From: Arthrobacter castelli DSM 16402
GTDB lineage: Bacteria > Actinomycetota > Actinomycetes > Actinomycetales > Micrococcaceae
Assembly (NCBI RefSeq): GCF_000430705.1
Contig: NZ_AUMN01000009.1
Coordinates: forward strand, 1 to 64,000
DNA length: 64,000 nt
Reading direction: 5' to 3'
Part shown: piece after piece, positions 26,355 through 36,532 of the stretch
How the letters are laid out: every line of letters starts with the position of its first letter
Position numbering within the stretch: the stretch's first letter is position 1
Notes under the pieces: model-generated
Database searches by the model: none
What the model was told of the DNA's origin: nothing
Seen by the model: only the letters and a program-made list of their open reading frames with translations
Translations under genes and position numbers: made by a program

Positions 26355-28466
26355 TTATACGTCGATCCGTTCACGGTCCAGGACGGCGGCGCCGGCAATA
26401 ATGAACTCCTTGCGCGGCGCCACGTCGCTGCCCATCAGCAAGTCAAAGGCACGCTCCGCTGCCTCGGCGTCTTCAACGCGCACCCGGCGCAAGGTCCGGT
26501 GGCGGGGATCCATTGTCGTCTCGGCGAGCTGGTCCGCGTCCATCTCGCCCAGGCCCTTGTAGCGCTGGATGGGCTCTTTGTACCGCTTGCCTTCCTTCTC
26601 GAGTCGTGCCAGCAGCGCTGTCAGTTCCTGCTCGCTGTAGGTGTAGATCATTTCATTGGAGGTTGACCCTGAGTGGATCACTTCAACCCGGTGCAGCGGC
26701 GGGACAGCGGCGAACACCCGCCCGGCTTCCACCAGCGGCCGCATGTAGCGGAAAAACAGGGTCAGCAGCAGGGTGCGGATATGCGCGCCGTCGACGTCGG
26801 CATCGGTCATCAACACGACCTTGCCGTAACGGGCCGCCTCTGCCTGGAAACTCCTGCCTGAACCGGCGCCCACCACTTGGATCAGGGCACCGCACTCTGC
26901 GTTGGACAGCATGTCCCCGACGGATGCCTTCTGCACATTGAGAATCTTGCCTCGAATCGGCAACAGCGCCTGGTAGTCGGACGAGCGGGCCAGCCGTGCG
27001 GTGCCCAGCGCGCTATCGCCTTCGACAATGAACAGCTCGGACCGTTCGGCGTCGTCGATGCGGCAATCAGCCAGCTTGGCCGGCATCGCCGACGTTTCCA
27101 AGGCATTCTTACGGCGCTGGGTTTCCTTGTGGACCCGGGCGGAGATCCGCGATTTCATCTCCGCAACCACCTTCTCGAGCAGCGCGGCGCTTTGCTGCTT
27201 TTCCGAGCGGCTCTTCGAATTCAGCTTGGCCAGCATCTGATTTTCGACCACTTTGCTGACGATCTGCTTCACCGCAGAGGTTCCCAGCACCTCTTTGGTC
27301 TGCCCTTCGAACTGCGGTTCCGCCAGCCGGACCGTCAGCACGACGGTGAGCCCGGCGAAGACATCGTCCTTCTCGATCTTGTCGTTTCCGGCCTTCAGCT
27401 TTCGGGCGTTCGCCTCGATGGTTTTGCGAAACACCTTAAGCATTGCCTGCTCGAAGCCGCTCTGGTGGGTGCCGCCCTTGGGGGTGGCAATGATGTTGAC
27501 GAAACTGCGCACGGTGGTGTCGTAGCCAACCCCCCAGCGCAGCGCGATATCGACCTCGCAATTGCGTTCGACCTCGCGGACGTGGCTGTGCCCCTTGTCA
27601 TCGAGGACCGGCACGGACTCGGTGAAATTTCCCGCCCCGTGCAGCCGCCAGATATCGGTCACGGAGGTATCCACCGCCAGATACTCGGCGAACTCGGAAA
27701 TCCCCCCGTCATGCTGGAAGACTTCTTCGACCGGGCCGGCCTCGCCGGGCGTGCCCGGCAGCCGGCGCTCGTCCCTGAGGGTGATCTCCAGGCCGGGGAT
27801 CAGGAAGGAGGTCTGCCGTGCCCGGTCCTGCAGCTCTTCGTAGGAGAATTTGGCGTCCGGGGTGAAGATCTGCGGATCGGCCCAGTACCGCACCCGGGTT
27901 CCACTGACTCCCCGCTTCGTGGTACCGACTTTGTCCAGGGTTGAACCCGTCGTAAAGGGCTCGAAGGGCGCAGTTGGGGTCAGGGTCTTGCCCTTGTCGG
28001 CGAAATGGCCGGGCTCGCCGCGCCGGAACGACATCTGGTACGTCTTGCCCCCGCGGTCCACCTGGACATCGAGGCGTGCCGACAAGGCGTTGACCACGCT
28101 CGCGCCGACACCGTGCAGCCCGCCGGACGCGGTGTAGGAACCGCCGCCGAATTTACCGCCCGCGTGAAGCTTGGTGTAGACCACTTCAACACCGGTCAAC
28201 CCGGTCTTCGGTTCCACATCGATGGGGATGCCGCGGCCGTCGTCGTGGATTTCCACCGACCCGTCCGGATGCAGGATCACGCTAATGCTCTGCCCATAAC
28301 CGGCCAAGGCTTCGTCCACGGAATTGTCGATGATCTCCCACAAACAATGCATCAAACCGCGTGAGTCAGTGGACCCGATATACATACCTGGACGCTTCCG
28401 CACAGCTTCCAGTCCTTCCAGGACCGACAGATGCCGTGCAGAATATTCGGATTTTGTTGGGCCCAC
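26355..28466 (-). CDS. parE: DNA topoisomerase IV subunit B (gyrase B-like)
   Basis: The 703-residue ATPase subunit has the GHKL motifs EIIDNSVDEA, DDGRGIP and GGLHGVGASVVNALS in the N-terminal third. The transducer domain follows, then the TOPRIM motifs FIVEGDSALG and MTDADVDGAHIRTLLLT, and a C-terminal QRYKGLGEMDADQL. It pairs with ParC to decatenate chromosomes. The start is GTG 28464-28466 (VGPTKSEYSARHL). It converges with the M56 gene, with 13 bases between them. Confidence 0.93.
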   Translation of the reverse strand: MGPTKSEYSARHLSVLEGLEAVRKRPGMYIGSTDSRGLMHCLWEIIDNSVDEALAGYGQSISVILHPDGSVEIHDDGRGIPIDVEPKTGLTGVEVVYTKLHAGGKFGGGSYTASGGLHGVGASVVNALSARLDVQVDRGGKTYQMSFRRGEPGHFADKGKTLTPTAPFEPFTTGSTLDKVGTTKRGVSGTRVRYWADPQIFTPDAKFSYEELQDRARQTSFLIPGLEITLRDERRLPGTPGEAGPVEEVFQHDGGISEFAEYLAVDTSVTDIWRLHGAGNFTESVPVLDDKGHSHVREVERNCEVDIALRWGVGYDTTVRSFVNIIATPKGGTHQSGFEQAMLKVFRKTIEANARKLKAGNDKIEKDDVFAGLTVVLTVRLAEPQFEGQTKEVLGTSAVKQIVSKVVENQMLAKLNSKSRSEKQQSAALLEKVVAEMKSRISARVHKETQRRKNALETSAMPAKLADCRIDDAERSELFIVEGDSALGTARLARSSDYQALLPIRGKILNVQKASVGDMLSNAECGALIQVVGAGSGRSFQAEAARYGKVVLMTDADVDGAHIRTLLLTLFFRYMRPLVEAGRVFAAVPPLHRVEVIHSGSTSNEMIYTYSEQELTALLARLEKEGKRYKEPIQRYKGLGEMDADQLAETTMDPRHRTLRRVRVEDAEAAERAFDLLMGSDVAPRKEFIIAGAAVLDRERIDV

Positions 28467-28706
28467 GTGTGGTCTAGCTCCTCGTTCTGGCGTTGCTGCC
28501 GGTAGCGGCGGCGTTAGGGTAATCGTTCTCTAGGTTAGCCGTCTTTGCCGCCGGTGGTGCGCCAACGACCCGCCTGGCGCGCCGGGATTCCGGGGGCTCA
28601 CGGCGCTGCGTCAACCGTACGCGGTTAGCGAAAGCGGCCCATCCTGCGAAGAAAATGCCGCGAATAATGGTTGTATGGAGTGTACGAACGAAAAAAGGAG
28701 GTCGTC

Positions 28707-28928
28707 ATGACGACAGCTGTAGCCAGCCGCGAACTTAATGCGCTAGACCGCTGTGACCGTTGCGGTGCACAGGCCTATGTACGTGTCGTGCTTGAATCCT
28801 CCGGTGGAGAGCTCCTGTTCTGCGCACACCACGCACGTGAACACGAGCCAAAGCTGAAGTCGCTCGCTTCGGAGTGGCAGGATGAGACAAGCCGGCTGCA
28901 TGAGAAGGTCGGCACCACTGACGAGTGA
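28707..28928 (+). CDS. DUF7455 small zinc-ribbon-like protein
   Basis: This 73-residue protein has a perfect AAGGAGG site seven bases before ATG 28707. It contains CDRCGAQAYVRVV and LLFCAHHAREH, a C-x2-C...C-x2-H arrangement expected to bind one zinc. The C-terminal helix is charged. Function is unknown. It is conserved next to the primary sigma factor gene in actinobacteria and shares a bidirectional terminator with it. The strong ribosome binding site suggests high expression. Confidence 0.9.
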   Translation: MTTAVASRELNALDRCDRCGAQAYVRVVLESSGGELLFCAHHAREHEPKLKSLASEWQDETSRLHEKVGTTDE

Positions 28929-28977
28929 CCTCAGCGGTGGACCCCGTTGCCGTACGCGCAACTGAGGCAGACTTAGG

Positions 28978-29009
28978 AAAGGCCCCCGGATAACTTCCGG
29001 GGGCCTTTT
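28978..29009. terminator. Bidirectional intrinsic terminator between DUF7455 and sigA
   Basis: The stem GGCCCCCGG / CCGGGGGCC (28981-28989 and 28997-29005) has a seven-base loop. AAA precedes it and TTTT follows it, so it can work in both directions. Confidence 0.9.
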
Positions 29010-29016
29010 CATCTGG

Positions 29017-30426
29017 TCAGTCCAGGTAGTCGCGCAGCACCTGCGACCGCGAGGGATGGCGCAGTTTCGACATGGTCTTGGACTCTATCTGCCTTATACG
29101 TTCACGGGTCACCCCATAAACCTTGCCGATCTCGTCCAGGGTCTTCGGCTGGCCGTCGGTGAGTCCGAAGCGCATGGCCACCACACCGGCTTCACGCTCG
29201 GAGAGCGTATCGAGAACCGAGTGGAGCTGTTCCTGCAGCAGGGTGAAACTGACCGCGTCGGCCGGCACGACCGCCTCGGAATCCTCGATCAGGTCGCCGA
29301 ATTCGGAATCGCCGTCTTCGCCAAGCGGGGTGTGCAGCGAAATAGGCTCCCGCCCGTATTTCTGCACTTCCACGACCTTCTCCGGGGTCATGTCCAGCTC
29401 GAGGGCCAGTTCTTCCGGCGCCGGCTCCCGGCCCAGGTCCTGCAACATCTGTCGTTGGACGCGGGCCAGCTTATTGATGACCTCGACCATATGAACCGGA
29501 ATGCGGATGGTGCGGGCCTGGTCCGCCATCGCACGGGTGATGGCCTGCCGGATCCACCACGTGGCGTACGTGGAGAACTTGAAGCCCTTGGTGTAGTCGA
29601 ACTTCTCGACCGCGCGGATCAAGCCGAGGTTGCCTTCCTGGATCAAGTCCAGGAACAGCATGCCGCGGCCGGTGTAGCGTTTCGCCAGCGAGACGACCAG
29701 ACGCAGGTTCGCTTCGAGCAGGTGGTTTTTGGCCCGCTTGCCATCATGGATCACCCATTTAAGCTCGCGCTTGTTCTTCTGCGGCAGGTCCTGGCCCTCG
29801 GCCAGCTTGTGCTCCGCGTACAGGCCCGCCTCAATGCGCAGGGCAAGGTCGACCTCTTGTTCAGCATTCAACAGCGCGACTTTGCCGATCTGCTTCAGGT
29901 AATCCTTGACCGGATCGGCCGTCGCGCCGGCGGATATAACCTGCTGAGCCGGCGCATCGTCGTCGTCGGCGTCCGAGTAGACAAAGCCCGAGCCGGAAGG
30001 GGTCCCCTCTTCAGCAGCGGCCGTTGGAGGTCCCACAGCGTCGTCGGTTGACGGTTCGGCCTTTGCCTCTTCGCCCTCGGGAGCTTCCTCGGCGTCGGCC
30101 TCTTCGACGCTGGGTGCCTCGACGATCTCGTCCACGATGTCCTTCTTGGGGGCCGGCGCCTTCGCCTCTGCCGCTTCGTCGGGCTCAGTTGTTCCGTCCG
30201 TGGCACCGGCAGTATCGGGGGCGGCACTCGATGTGCCGGCAGCCCGCTTGGTTTCGGTTTTGGTCTTTGCCGCAGCACTGCCGGACGTACTCTTACGCCC
30301 GCCCTTGGGCGCGGACTCCCCGCTGGTGGGAGCTCCCTTCGTCCCCGGCGCCGCGGAAGCGGCCGTCCCGGCCACGGTGCTCTCCTCGGCGGAGTCAGGG
30401 TTTGTCTTCTTTGAAGCCGTTGACAC
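29017..30426 (-). CDS. sigA: Primary RNA polymerase sigma factor (RpoD/SigA)
   Basis: The 469-residue protein has a long acidic, Ala/Lys/Thr-rich disordered N-terminus (about 1-165), then region 1.2 ([17 protein letters not shown]). Region 2 follows with [20 protein letters not shown] and [19 protein letters not shown], which recognise and melt the -10. Region 3 follows, and region 4 ([20 protein letters not shown]) is the -35 helix-turn-helix. It directs housekeeping transcription. A TTGACA on the minus strand at 30486-30491 could be its own -35, but no convincing -10 was found. Length and extended N-terminus are typical for actinobacteria. Confidence 0.97.
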   Translation of the reverse strand: MSTASKKTNPDSAEESTVAGTAASAAPGTKGAPTSGESAPKGGRKSTSGSAAAKTKTETKRAAGTSSAAPDTAGATDGTTEPDEAAEAKAPAPKKDIVDEIVEAPSVEEADAEEAPEGEEAKAEPSTDDAVGPPTAAAEEGTPSGSGFVYSDADDDDAPAQQVISAGATADPVKDYLKQIGKVALLNAEQEVDLALRIEAGLYAEHKLAEGQDLPQKNKRELKWVIHDGKRAKNHLLEANLRLVVSLAKRYTGRGMLFLDLIQEGNLGLIRAVEKFDYTKGFKFSTYATWWIRQAITRAMADQARTIRIPVHMVEVINKLARVQRQMLQDLGREPAPEELALELDMTPEKVVEVQKYGREPISLHTPLGEDGDSEFGDLIEDSEAVVPADAVSFTLLQEQLHSVLDTLSEREAGVVAMRFGLTDGQPKTLDEIGKVYGVTRERIRQIESKTMSKLRHPSRSQVLRDYLD

Positions 30427-30668
30427 AGAAAACCTTTCATACAGCGGTCTGCGGCGTCACCAAGGGGGTAACACCACTATGACCCTGTCAAGTCCGTGAT
30501 TGATTTCGAGGCACATTTCCTCGCTGGCAGTCCATTGTGTAGAACTAACGACAGCGGCCGGATGTTCCCTGAAACCGGGATTCATTCAGCTGTCTCGAAG
30601 CACGGACCCAACCGGGTCTCGCTTCCATTGTCTCACGACTCGGCGGGCACGGCACAATGGACCGCGCG

Positions 30669-31934
30669 CTACGCTGCGTCCTTACTGCCGCCGCGCCAGG
30701 CAGTTGCAGGGCTCATCGCCCAGGACGGCAGCATGCCGGCTGAAAACAGTTCGTCCAGCAGGATGGCCAATTCATATTCCGGATCTATTTGAAGGCAGCT
30801 GTCAACGTATTTGGCGGCGCTCGAACCCCGCCCCTTGATCCACTCAATCCAGGCGAGCATCGTCAGCAGTGCGGCTGCGGGTGTCCCGGTACTGTACTCC
30901 AGCAGGGATTGGAACAGCATGGCGGCACGGTTGATGACGGGCCAGTCCGGAACTCCTGTGTGCTGGCCCAGCAGCACATCGCGGAAGGCCAGCAGCTTAT
31001 CTTCAGCATCCGGGTCGCCGACCGCGAGCCGATCCCCGCCTCCGAGAGCATCCGCCATGGGAGCAATCTTCAAGGCCCGGCGCAGTCCATCCGGGACGAC
31101 CGGGTATCCGCCGGCCGGTTCCAGGGCGCCGGAGAACCCGGCTCCAGTCAGCGCCGTGCTCCGGCCAACACTGATTTGCACCAGCAGGCAATCGCGGATC
31201 ATCTTGGTATTGAGGCTGGCCAGCAGGAACCCGGTTGATTCCGCGCCGGGGGCGCTGATGCGGTGGTTCGGTTGTTGCCGCCGACTGCTCATTGCCACCT
31301 GCCACGCCGCCAACGTGGCTGTGAACTGGTCCTGCTGCAGCCATGACGCACCAATCCGGCTCAGACTGCCGGCCGTGGCATGGTCCACCGCCACCTCACG
31401 CCCGGATCCCGCTTCAGGGCGGTTGGCGTGGGCGTCCTGCAGGCTGTCGCCGTAGTGGCTGCCTTGGAAGATCAATTCGGCGTTGAGCATGCTGGTGGTG
31501 ATGTCGTCGATGTCCCGTCCCGAAGGCGGACAGCAGCCATTGCCGCTGCAGTCATAGCATCCCCAGGTCGACGGGCCGACCCACCAGGCATCCCGCAGGG
31601 GAATTCCAGCGTCGCGCAGTTCCTCCTGCAGTGCTGTCATCACGGGTCGGTGCGGAGGGTCGGATGCCTGCCAGTCAAGCTCTGTATACATGGCGACGAT
31701 GGTTCCGTCGGCAGTGGTGTCCGAGGTGAGGTACTGACGGACCTGCTTAACGAAACTCCGCAATGGCACCGGGCCGGGTTCGTCCGGAAGGTCCACCCGC
31801 AAGGTCGCCCCCGACACTTTCCCGGTCAAGGTAATGAATACAAGTGACTCGCCGGGCCAGTATCCCAGCGAGTGGGGAATAAAGCTGAGCACGTCTGCCG
31901 CGGTGCTGACGCCGAAAGGCTTTTCAATAGTCAT
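30669..31934 (-). CDS. DUF4192 family protein
   Basis: The 421-residue soluble protein starts MTIEKPFGVSTAADVLSFIP and carries the family block HSLGYWPGESLVFITL. Conserved features continue with VGPSTWGCYDC, and a helical C-terminal half includes AALLTMLAWIEWIKGRGSSA. That last part resembles a TPR-like repeat in which small-domain residues count workload (AKYVDSCLQIDPEYELA). Function is unknown; the family is widespread in actinobacteria, usually near sigA. The Cys cluster CYDCSGNGCC could bind a metal. Confidence 0.9.
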   Translation of the reverse strand: MTIEKPFGVSTAADVLSFIPHSLGYWPGESLVFITLTGKVSGATLRVDLPDEPGPVPLRSFVKQVRQYLTSDTTADGTIVAMYTELDWQASDPPHRPVMTALQEELRDAGIPLRDAWWVGPSTWGCYDCSGNGCCPPSGRDIDDITTSMLNAELIFQGSHYGDSLQDAHANRPEAGSGREVAVDHATAGSLSRIGASWLQQDQFTATLAAWQVAMSSRRQQPNHRISAPGAESTGFLLASLNTKMIRDCLLVQISVGRSTALTGAGFSGALEPAGGYPVVPDGLRRALKIAPMADALGGGDRLAVGDPDAEDKLLAFRDVLLGQHTGVPDWPVINRAAMLFQSLLEYSTGTPAAALLTMLAWIEWIKGRGSSAAKYVDSCLQIDPEYELAILLDELFSAGMLPSWAMSPATAWRGGSKDAA

Positions 31935-32051
31935 GCATTCCAGTCTGGAAGCACGCCATTTGCCTTCACAGGCACCTTCGGCCGGATGTGGGTAACTGCG
32001 CCGTCATGCGTCGCTGTGGAGGACAAGCGGCGACGCCGCCGGCGCCTGTGC

Positions 32052-33068
32052 TTAGCTGCCGTCCTCCCGGGGGCCGTCGTCATGCTCTTCGGCCTCTCCA
32101 CCATACTCTCCGCCATACTCCCCGTCGGCCGTGCCGTCGTTGGTGCCGGATCCACCGGAAGGCCACACCTGCGTCGCCAGGTATGCTTCGACCGCAGCGC
32201 CCAGTTCCTCGGCGCCGGGCAGCTCGTCATTGTCTTTGGTCAGCAGCGACCGGCGCTCCATGCCTTGAGCGTATTCGTCGTACCGCTTTTCCAGGTTCGC
32301 CACCACGTTCTGCACCTCGGACGAACCGGCCACCTGGTCGGCAATTTGGCGCTCGACCGATCGCCCTTCATCGCGCAACCGGTCAGCGGGCAGCATTAAT
32401 CCGGCAGCGGCACCCAGGTACTCCAGCGCTCCGGCCGCGGCCTGCGGGTATGTCGCCTCGGCCAGATAGTGCGGCACGTGGACCACATAACCCACCACCG
32501 GGATATCCGACTCAGCCAGCCGCAGTTCGAGTAAATGGCCAATTGCTGCGGACAGTTCGGCGGTCGGCTTCCACGCCGTGATGCCCTCGATCAGGTTCGG
32601 CTGGTTGCCGTGCGCTGTAACGCCCAGCGGCCGGGTGTGCGGCACCGGCATCGGCATCGAGTGGACCCAGGTCACCAGGTTAACGTCCAGCCGGCGCACC
32701 AGCGCGATAACGGCAGAGGCGAACCGTTCCCATTGGAAATCCGGTTCGAACCCGGTCAACAGCAGGAATGGCTGCTGCAAGCTGTCATGGAGCCGGTACA
32801 ACTCCAGCCGCGGAGGCTGATACTCCGCGAAATGGTCCTCGATGAATGTGATGTGCGGCCTGCGGGACCGGTAATCGATCAGCTGGTCAGCATCGAAAGT
32901 CGCGATCAGTTCGTGGTCCAGATGGTTCAGCAGCTCTTCGCTGATCTGTGTGGTCACCTGTCCGGCATCCGCATAACCGGTAAAGCCCATGAGCAGGTTC
33001 AAGCCCTTGAGCCCATCTGTATCCATGATCTCTGCGTTGGTACTGAACAGAGTCAACGGATCAAGCAT
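32052..33068 (-). CDS. PAC2 family protein
   Basis: The 338-residue protein belongs to the PAC2 (proteasome assembly chaperone 2-like) family. Visible blocks are LNLLMGFTGYADAGQVTTQI, SRRPHITFIEDHFAEYQPP, LLLTGFEPDFQWERFA and VGYVVHVPHYLAEATYPQAA. The end is acidic and low-complexity, with a YGGEYGGE repeat. The start is ATG 33066-33068, with GGAGGG upstream; the longer frame to 33203 is unsupported. The role in actinobacteria is unknown; no proteasome genes are near. Confidence 0.9.
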   Translation of the reverse strand: MLDPLTLFSTNAEIMDTDGLKGLNLLMGFTGYADAGQVTTQISEELLNHLDHELIATFDADQLIDYRSRRPHITFIEDHFAEYQPPRLELYRLHDSLQQPFLLLTGFEPDFQWERFASAVIALVRRLDVNLVTWVHSMPMPVPHTRPLGVTAHGNQPNLIEGITAWKPTAELSAAIGHLLELRLAESDIPVVGYVVHVPHYLAEATYPQAAAGALEYLGAAAGLMLPADRLRDEGRSVERQIADQVAGSSEVQNVVANLEKRYDEYAQGMERRSLLTKDNDELPGAEELGAAVEAYLATQVWPSGGSGTNDGTADGEYGGEYGGEAEEHDDGPREDGS

Positions 33069-33328
33069 GGTCCCTCCATTTCCACGCCCCGTGATCACGA
33101 GGCTATCGTCCATCTTTGAAGGGAACGCTGAAGATACCCTCAACAATTCCGCAACCGGCGCCGAAGCATCGGTGACCCCGCTGTGTCCCAAGGTACAGCA
33201 CACCGGAGGCGAAGCAGACTACGATCAGTAAGGGTGCCACGGGCGCCGAAGACACCACCGGGGCCGGTACGTACAGTGACGTATGACCGGCAGCAACGTT
33301 CAGCTCATAGCAGTGAGGAAGGATCTTC

Positions 33329-34870
33329 GTGATCAAAGCCAGCGAACTCAAACTCAACGCGATCGCCAAGGATGCGAGGAAGCATCAGTGTGATGCGATC
33401 GTCATCGGCGTGGGGCAAGGCGCGGACGGCCCCGTGCTGCTGGACAATCCACTGCCACCCAAGGCCGCCAAGGCTTTGGCCGACTCCCTGGACGCCCTCG
33501 GCGTCACCGGTGCTGTCGACGAAGTGCGCCGGATGCCGGGGCTGCCGGAACTGAACGCCGATGTACTGGTGCTCGCAGGCGCGGGCAAGACCACTGTCAG
33601 CGATGACAGCAAGGACGCCAAATACGACGACGAGGCCTTGCGCCGTGCCGCCGGTTCGGCCGTGCGGCAGCTGGCCGGCGTGGAGTCGGTGCTGCTGGCA
33701 CTGCCGGCATCGTCGTTGGCCCAGGCAGCGGCAGTGGCCGAAGGGGCCGTGATGGGAGCCTATTCATACGGACACTATCGGCACGTCAGCGCCGCATCCC
33801 AACGAGACACTGTGCGCAATGTCACCGTGTTCACTCCGCTGGCCGACGATCCGGAACTCGCTGCGGCCCTGAACCGTGCGACGGTGATCGGCCGGAGCGT
33901 GAACAGCACTCGTAACCTCGTCAATCAGCCCCCCAGCGATCTCTACCCGGACACGTTTGCCGCGGCCGCCAAGGAGATGTCCCGGAATCTTCCCATCAAG
34001 ATCACCGTGATCGACGAGAAGAAGCTGGAGAAGGACGGATACGGCGGCATTCTCGGCGTCGGCAAAGGCTCGTCACGGCCGCCGCGTCTGGTCAAAGTTG
34101 AGTATGCCCCCTCCAAGGCCAAGGCGAAGCTGGCCTTCGTCGGCAAGGGAGTCACCTTCGACTCCGGCGGGCTGTCCCTGAAACCGGGCAGCGGCATGAT
34201 GACGATGAAGCTGGACATGGCGGGGGCGGCCGCCGCATTGCAATCGGTATTGGCCATCGCTGAACTCGGCCTTCCGGTGAAGGCAACCGCGTGGTTGTGC
34301 CTGGCCGAGAACATGCCCTCGGGAACTGCCCAGCGCCCCTCGGATGTCATCACCACCTATGGTGGCCGGACGGTCGAGGTGCTGAACACCGACGCCGAGG
34401 GCCGCCTGGTGATGGCGGACGGCATCGTCGCCGCCAGCGAGGAAGCACCCGACGTCATCCTCGACGTCGCCACCTTGACCGGCGCGCAGATGGTCGCCCT
34501 GGGGTCCCGGGTCAGCGGCGTGATGGGCGACGAAGGGGTCCGGGCCGCTGTGAAGGAGGCCGCCGACCGGGCGGGAGAAGCGTTCTGGCCGATGCCGTTC
34601 CCTGAGGAACTGCGGGCAACGCTGGACTCCAATGTCGCCGATCTGAAGAACATCGGCGATAAACACGGCGGAATGCTGACCGCTGGAATCTTCCTGCAGG
34701 AGTTCGTCGGGGACACGGACAGCGGAAAGATTCCGTGGGCCCACCTCGACATCGCCGGACCCGCTTTCAACGAGGGGCCCCCGTATGGCTATACCCCCAA
34801 GGAGGCCACCGGGGTGGCAGTACGCACCCTGGTTGCCTACGCGGAAGACGTCGTCGGCCGCACCAGTTGA
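33329..34870 (+). CDS. pepA: Leucyl aminopeptidase (M17)
   Basis: The 513-residue enzyme removes N-terminal amino acids from peptides in the cytosol. It has the two-metal catalytic signature NTDAEGRLVMADG, preceded by the lysine and aspartate segment FVGKGVTFDSGGLSLKPG and MKLDMAGAAAAL, and followed by DNVADLKN-like and HLDIAGPAF segments. The start is GTG 33329 after GAGGAAGG. Mycobacterial PepB occupies the same place upstream of the E2/lip genes. It works as a hexamer in the family. Confidence 0.95.
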   Translation: MIKASELKLNAIAKDARKHQCDAIVIGVGQGADGPVLLDNPLPPKAAKALADSLDALGVTGAVDEVRRMPGLPELNADVLVLAGAGKTTVSDDSKDAKYDDEALRRAAGSAVRQLAGVESVLLALPASSLAQAAAVAEGAVMGAYSYGHYRHVSAASQRDTVRNVTVFTPLADDPELAAALNRATVIGRSVNSTRNLVNQPPSDLYPDTFAAAAKEMSRNLPIKITVIDEKKLEKDGYGGILGVGKGSSRPPRLVKVEYAPSKAKAKLAFVGKGVTFDSGGLSLKPGSGMMTMKLDMAGAAAALQSVLAIAELGLPVKATAWLCLAENMPSGTAQRPSDVITTYGGRTVEVLNTDAEGRLVMADGIVAASEEAPDVILDVATLTGAQMVALGSRVSGVMGDEGVRAAVKEAADRAGEAFWPMPFPEELRATLDSNVADLKNIGDKHGGMLTAGIFLQEFVGDTDSGKIPWAHLDIAGPAFNEGPPYGYTPKEATGVAVRTLVAYAEDVVGRTS

Positions 34871-35028
34871 GAGCCCGCACACATTGGGGCCCGTTGCACC
34901 GCGTGTCCGGCGGCACCCAACTGGAGAGGGCCCGCGGATGGGCGCTAAGGTGAACACGGGTAAGAGAGCATCAACATCACATACCGACGTGCACATGCAC
35001 GTCACTGACCACGCGAGGGAGCGTCCAA

Positions 35029-36408
35029 GTGGCGGATTCAGCTGCTCAAGAATTTGACATCCTGGTTCTCGGTGGAGGTAGCGGCGGATATGCTGCCGCC
35101 TTGCGCGGAGTCCAGTTCGGCATGTCCGTGGGATTGATCGAGAAGGGGAAAGTCGGCGGGACCTGCCTGCACAACGGCTGTATTCCCACTAAGGCGCTCC
35201 TGCACACCGCAGAAATTGCCGACGGCGCCCGCGAATCCGAAAAGTACGGAGTCAGGGCCAACTTTGAGTCCATCGACATGGATGGCGTGAACAAGTACAA
35301 GGACGGCATTGTCGCCGGCAAGCATAAAGGGCTGCAGGGACTTCTCAAGAGCAAGGGCGTCACCGTCATTGAAGGCGCCGGCAAGCTCGTCGACCAGCAG
35401 ACTGTCGACGTCGACGGCACCCAATACAAGAGCAAGAACATCATTCTGGCCACCGGTTCCTACTCCAAGTCCCTCCCCGGCCTGGAGATCAAGGACCGTG
35501 TCATCACCTCGGATGAGGCCCTGAAGCTGGACTACGTGCCCAAGAGCGTTGTGGTCCTGGGCGGCGGCGTCATCGGTTGCGAGTTCGCCTCGGTCTGGAA
35601 GTCTTTCGGGGCCGACGTCACGATCGTCGAGGCCCTCCCGTCGCTGGTGCCCAATGAAGACGCCACCATCATCAAGAACCTGGAGCGTTCCTTCCGCAAA
35701 CGCGGCATCAACTTCTCCACTGGTGTCCGCTTTGACAGCGTCGACCAGCGCAGCGACGGCATCACGGCCAAGCTCGAGGACGGCAAAACCTTCGACGCCG
35801 ACCTGCTGCTGGTCGCCGTTGGCCGCGGCCCGGTCACTGATGGCCTTGGCTACGAAGAGGCGGGCGTCACCATGGACCGCGGGTTCGTCATCACCAACGA
35901 GCGGCTGCACACCGGCGTCGGCAACATCTACGCCGTCGGCGACATCGTCCCCGGCCTCCAATTGGCCCACCGAGGTTTCCAGCAGGGCGTTTTTGTCGCC
36001 GAGGAGATTGCCGGGCACAATCCGGCTGTCATCGACGAATCGGGCATCCCGCGCGTCACCTATTGCGAGCCGGAGATTGCCTCGGTCGGGCTGACCGAAG
36101 CGGGCGCGAAGGAAAAGTTCGGCGAGGATTCGGTCCAGGTCCAGGAATACAACCTGGCCGGCAACGGCAAGAGCTCCATCATCGGCACCGGCGGTTTAAT
36201 CAAACTGGTCCAGGAGAAGGACGGTCCGGTCGTCGGGGTGCACATGATCGGCAGCCGGATGGGCGAGCAGGTCGGCGAGGCACAGCTGATCGTCAACTGG
36301 GAAGCATTCCCCGAGGAAGTCGCACAGTTGATCCATGCGCATCCGACCCAGAACGAGGCACTCGGCGAGGCTCATTTGGCACTGGCAGGCAAGCCACTGC
36401 ACGGCTGA
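35029..36408 (+). CDS. lpdA: Dihydrolipoyl dehydrogenase (E3)
   Basis: The 459-residue FAD enzyme reoxidises the dihydrolipoyl groups of 2-oxoacid dehydrogenase complexes with NAD+. It has the FAD loop LVLGGGSGGYAAALRG, the redox-active disulfide in GGTCLHNGCIPTK, the NAD loop VVLGGGVIGCEFASVW, the second FAD motif IYAVGDIVPG and the terminal catalytic His-Glu in HAHPTQNEALGEA. The start is GTG 35029 with GAGGGAG upstream. The E2 gene follows after 124 bases, and the two proteins act in one complex. Confidence 0.97.
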   Translation: MADSAAQEFDILVLGGGSGGYAAALRGVQFGMSVGLIEKGKVGGTCLHNGCIPTKALLHTAEIADGARESEKYGVRANFESIDMDGVNKYKDGIVAGKHKGLQGLLKSKGVTVIEGAGKLVDQQTVDVDGTQYKSKNIILATGSYSKSLPGLEIKDRVITSDEALKLDYVPKSVVVLGGGVIGCEFASVWKSFGADVTIVEALPSLVPNEDATIIKNLERSFRKRGINFSTGVRFDSVDQRSDGITAKLEDGKTFDADLLLVAVGRGPVTDGLGYEEAGVTMDRGFVITNERLHTGVGNIYAVGDIVPGLQLAHRGFQQGVFVAEEIAGHNPAVIDESGIPRVTYCEPEIASVGLTEAGAKEKFGEDSVQVQEYNLAGNGKSSIIGTGGLIKLVQEKDGPVVGVHMIGSRMGEQVGEAQLIVNWEAFPEEVAQLIHAHPTQNEALGEAHLALAGKPLHG

Positions 36409-36532
36409 CCGACCGCACATCAGGCGCAGCCAACCGGGCCCGCCGGAGCGTGTCACAATATGGCCAGTGCAATAAGCTGGCCCACAGGAACCACAAAAGA
36501 ACTTTGAATGTACGAGGAGAAACGGGGACGAC

